From positions 19,699 through 27,226 of the forward strand of contig DNGN01000180.1 of NCBI GenBank assembly GCA_003486225.1: a stretch of DNA of 7,528 nucleotides, in the 5' to 3' direction. The stretch is from Chloroflexota bacterium (GTDB lineage Bacteria; Chloroflexota; Anaerolineae; Anaerolineales; UBA11579). The first letter of the stretch is position 1. Each line of letters opens with the position of its first letter. Positions 5,361-7,528 of this stretch are shown here, one piece after another. The notes under the pieces were generated by a model. It saw only the letters and a list, made by a program, of their open reading frames with translations. It did no database searches and was not told the DNA's origin. A program made the translations under genes and the position numbers.

Positions 5361-6767
5361 ATGCAAATCCTTAGCACGCTATTCCTGTATCTGATAATGC
5401 CGATCAGTTTGGCCATTTACTGGCTGATTCTGAGAAAAAACCGAGCCAGGCTGTGGTTTCTGCTGTTATTTAGCTATTTCTTTTATTTCCTAGCAGACAG
5501 CCGCTATATCCTGCTGCTGCTTGGACTGTCTCTGCTGAACTATCTGATCGCCGGCAAGCGGATCTATTGGATTGGCATCATCGTCAATCTACTCTCTCTG
5601 ACTGCCTTCAAATTTTGGGGAACCAGCTTTGGACCGCTGATTGAAATCCTGAAATCTCTTAATATGGGATTCGATCCAAGTTCACTCGGATTGGCAGTTC
5701 CATTAGGGTTATCTTATTATGTCTTCAAGTACACCAGCTACCTTGTGGATGTAAATAAAAAACGCTATCCTGCTTGCCAAGATTGGGTGGCCTTTTTTAC
5801 GTACGGGGCATTTTTTGCAGAGATTAGTGCAGGTCCGATCAGCACATTCGATAAGATCTCTCAGCAGCTTGCAAAATTACCAAAACACCTGAGCAACGAA
5901 TTTGCACTCAATGGTTTACTTCATCTTTCAATTGGGATTGGGAAAAAAGTTCTGCTGGTTGAAAACCTTTCGAGAATGCTCCGTTTGGACATCTATGTAG
6001 CTGAAGGACCAGAAAACGGCCTGCTCAATATTTGGCTGCTAATTTTTCTTCAAGGGCTTTTCCTGTACCTGGATTTTTCGAGCTACTCGGATATCGCCCT
6101 GGGATTAGGGTATCTATTCGGCCTTAACTTACCGGAAAATTTTAAGAGCCCATACATCTCCAAAAATCCCAGCCAATTTTGGCAGCGCTGGCATATTACA
6201 CTATCGAACTGGTTTCGAGTTTATGTGTTCTCTCCGCTCAGCCGCCTGCTCCTATCCCGCTTGGGCTCCAGTTGGCGATTTGCAAGCCAGGTAATTGCCA
6301 ACCTGGTAACCATGACGCTGGTCGGTCTGTGGCATGGGATCGATACCCAGTTCGTGCTCTGGGGATTTTTCCACGGGATTCTGCTCAGCTTACACGCCTG
6401 GAGCGTTCAGAAACGCTTCCGCTGGGTAGATACATGGATAGACCAGGTCGCAACGCTTGCAGCCATATTTGCAGGCTGGGTATTCTTCTTTTCCACCAGT
6501 TTTATTAACCTAACCTTCAAACTCAGGAGTATTTTCGGATATTATGGGTGGGGTAAAATCAACTCAATGCTCGCCGATATTCCTCACGAACTTTATGTCC
6601 CTCTCCTGATCATGCTCCCAATCGTCTTCTCCAACTACGCGGAAGCATCTTCTTTGGTACAACTGCCATTTAAGAGCAAAGCAATGGTAGTTTTAGCCGG
6701 GATAGTATTGGCCACAGCACTTCTCCTGCTCGGTAACCCCGGCGATTTTACCTACGTGCAGTTTTAG
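5361..6767 (+). CDS. MBOAT-family membrane O-acyltransferase (AlgI/DltB/PatA type)
   Basis: This is a 468-residue multi-pass membrane protein, close to the usual 460-520 residues of AlgI-type proteins, with roughly ten or more hydrophobic segments. Diagnostic MBOAT motifs are clear: 'LDFSSYSDIALG' (237-248), 'NFKSPY' a little later, 'FWQRWHITLSNWFRVYVF' (273-290) with H278, and 'LVGLWHG' (320-326) with H325 as the catalytic histidine. The protein ends in 'FTYVQF', like the 'FxYFQF' end common in this family. MBOATs of this type carry acetyl or D-alanyl groups from the cytoplasm to an extracytoplasmic SGNH or DltD partner. The gene starts one base after the SGNH gene stop, with GGGAG 13 bases upstream inside that gene, which suggests translational coupling. 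I chose the ATG at 5361 because it gives the usual MBOAT N-terminus; an in-frame TTG at 5328 adds 11 polar residues unlike the family. No DltA, DltC or alginate genes are nearby, so the donor and acceptor stay open. Confidence 0.93.
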   Translation: MQILSTLFLYLIMPISLAIYWLILRKNRARLWFLLLFSYFFYFLADSRYILLLLGLSLLNYLIAGKRIYWIGIIVNLLSLTAFKFWGTSFGPLIEILKSLNMGFDPSSLGLAVPLGLSYYVFKYTSYLVDVNKKRYPACQDWVAFFTYGAFFAEISAGPISTFDKISQQLAKLPKHLSNEFALNGLLHLSIGIGKKVLLVENLSRMLRLDIYVAEGPENGLLNIWLLIFLQGLFLYLDFSSYSDIALGLGYLFGLNLPENFKSPYISKNPSQFWQRWHITLSNWFRVYVFSPLSRLLLSRLGSSWRFASQVIANLVTMTLVGLWHGIDTQFVLWGFFHGILLSLHAWSVQKRFRWVDTWIDQVATLAAIFAGWVFFFSTSFINLTFKLRSIFGYYGWGKINSMLADIPHELYVPLLIMLPIVFSNYAEASSLVQLPFKSKAMVVLAGIVLATALLLLGNPGDFTYVQF

Positions 6768-6782
6768 CTTTACGGTCCGCCC

Positions 6783-6811
6783 TTCTTATAAAACAAATGT
6801 TCTGATATAAT
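6783..6811 (+). promoter_or_regulatory. Extended -10 promoter of the NurA-like gene
   Basis: A perfect TATAAT (6806-6811) is preceded by TG one base upstream (6803-6804), forming an extended -10. The -35 candidate TTCTTA (6783-6788) is 17 bases away and matches three of six. The expected transcript start near 6818 leaves a leader of about 50 bases. It gives the nuclease gene its own promoter, separate from the MBOAT pair. Confidence 0.6.
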
Positions 6812-6855
6812 CAATGATGCCGTTTGATCGTTTGAAATCTTCAATGTGCCGGCCT

Positions 6856-6862
6856 GGAGGAG
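6856..6862 (+). promoter_or_regulatory. Strong ribosome binding site of the NurA-like gene
   Basis: GGAGGAG is followed by 6 bases and the ATG at 6869. It is the strongest Shine-Dalgarno match in the window and fixes the start of the partial gene. Confidence 0.8.
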
Positions 6863-6868
6863 TGTAAT

Positions 6869-7528
6869 ATGGCCCTGGATTTTCAACAAGTACGACAGCA
6901 GATAATGGAACTTTCGGAAACAGCTCAAGAGAGAGTTGAAAAGCTGCGCAGCAAGCTAGAGATTGCAGAGCAGCTGCTGACAGAAAATGCCCTCAATCTG
7001 GACTACTTGCGCGATAAAATAGAACGGGCTGCTGCCCTGGACAAATATTTCCGCAGTGCAATACCCATCTCTGAAGCATTGAATGAAAGCTTTCCGCTGC
7101 CGCCCCTGCCCAAACAGGCCTCCATTATCGCCGCTGACGGCTCTCAGATCAACCCAGACCGCCACCAGGGAATTGATTACTGTCTGGTGAATGTAGGAGC
7201 CATCCAGATGGCTTTGGGTCAGAATAACGCACCTCAAACCTTTATCCAAAGCAAATTGTTTTACGGGGAGGATGTCTTTTCCATGCAGGAAAAGCTTGTG
7301 GCATTGTTGCGGGATATGCGCGAGCGAGAGATCTTGGCAGACCTTGCCGAGCAAACCCCTGGTCTGGTCATCACCTTTACGGATGGACCCGTTGAACTTT
7401 GGGGACGCGAAGTTGCGCTGGATGCAGAAGAGGAGCATGAAGAGAGCACCTATTTTGACCGCTATATGGCAGCACTCTCGAGATTGTATTCCTTGCAGAC
7501 CATTACTGCCGGATACGTGGACAAGCCG
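6869..7528 (+). CDS. NurA-domain nuclease (partial, C-terminus beyond window)
   Basis: This is the first 220 residues of a protein that runs off the right edge without a stop. Residues 5-55 are charged and helical and probably form a coiled coil. The NurA domain begins at about residue 82 with 'ASIIAADGSQINPDRH' (84-99), where D90 in the DGS motif is the expected metal-binding aspartate. It continues with 'DYCLVNVGAIQ' (103-113), 'VITFTDGPVELWG' (167-179) with D172 in a second D-G motif, and 'TAGYVDKP' (213-220). NurA is a manganese-dependent nuclease that in archaea acts with the HerA translocase in resecting double-strand DNA breaks. Bacterial NurA-domain proteins also occur, often beside a HerA-like ATPase. 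No HerA-like gene lies upstream here; one could lie downstream, out of view. Start choice is firm because of the strong ribosome binding site. The minus-strand open frames over this stretch are shadows. The family call is good; activity is inferred from conserved aspartates. Confidence 0.85.
   Translation, partial: MALDFQQVRQQIMELSETAQERVEKLRSKLEIAEQLLTENALNLDYLRDKIERAAALDKYFRSAIPISEALNESFPLPPLPKQASIIAADGSQINPDRHQGIDYCLVNVGAIQMALGQNNAPQTFIQSKLFYGEDVFSMQEKLVALLRDMREREILADLAEQTPGLVITFTDGPVELWGREVALDAEEEHEESTYFDRYMAALSRLYSLQTITAGYVDKP

Noticed and set aside
6956..7438. Long minus-strand open frame opposite the nuclease gene
   Set aside because: It lies wholly antisense to a gene with a strong promoter, ribosome site and NurA motifs; its translation shows no recognisable domain.
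1..7528. CRISPR array, tRNA, rRNA, insertion sequence or riboswitch
   Set aside because: No regularly spaced repeats, cloverleaf, rRNA-like stretch, transposase or terminal inverted repeats were found by reading; intergenic gaps are 200 bases or less.

Overview
The window looks like a piece of a bacterial chromosome with ordinary housekeeping and accessory genes. There is no phage, transposon, CRISPR array, tRNA or rRNA that I can see. The gene mix suggests Chloroflexota, perhaps class Anaerolineae: a lipoprotein joining an SdrD B-like domain to DUF3048, a bacterial NurA-domain nuclease, a short GrdB-like protein, and mid-range GC. This assignment is an inference from gene content, not from a marker gene.

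Layout. Positions 86-1196 on the minus strand hold a two-gene, overlapping unit: a GNAT N-acetyltransferase followed by a small VOC/glyoxalase-fold protein. A 200-base divergent intergenic region (1197-1396) separates it from a plus-strand gene (1397-2959) for a secreted lipoprotein with an SdrD B-like domain and a YerB-type DUF3048 region. That gene and the convergent minus-strand gene at 3045-3878 share a perfect 30-base palindrome (2987-3016) flanked by A and T runs, a good bidirectional terminator. The minus-strand gene encodes a GrdB-related (glycine/sarcosine/betaine reductase selenoprotein B family) protein that lacks selenocysteine.

Positions 4115-6764 hold the most coherent system: a membrane-anchored SGNH-hydrolase-like protein followed one base later by an MBOAT acyltransferase (AlgI/DltB/PatA type). 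In known systems such a pair moves an acyl group, usually acetyl, across the membrane and onto an extracytoplasmic glycan. The acceptor here is unknown because no glycan synthesis gene lies in the window. The last gene (6869 to the window edge) starts behind an extended -10 promoter and a strong ribosome binding site and encodes the first 220 residues of a NurA-domain nuclease.

The genes form at least four separate transcription units. The only clear functional partnerships are the GNAT-VOC pair (by overlap only) and the SGNH-MBOAT pair (by overlap and biochemistry).
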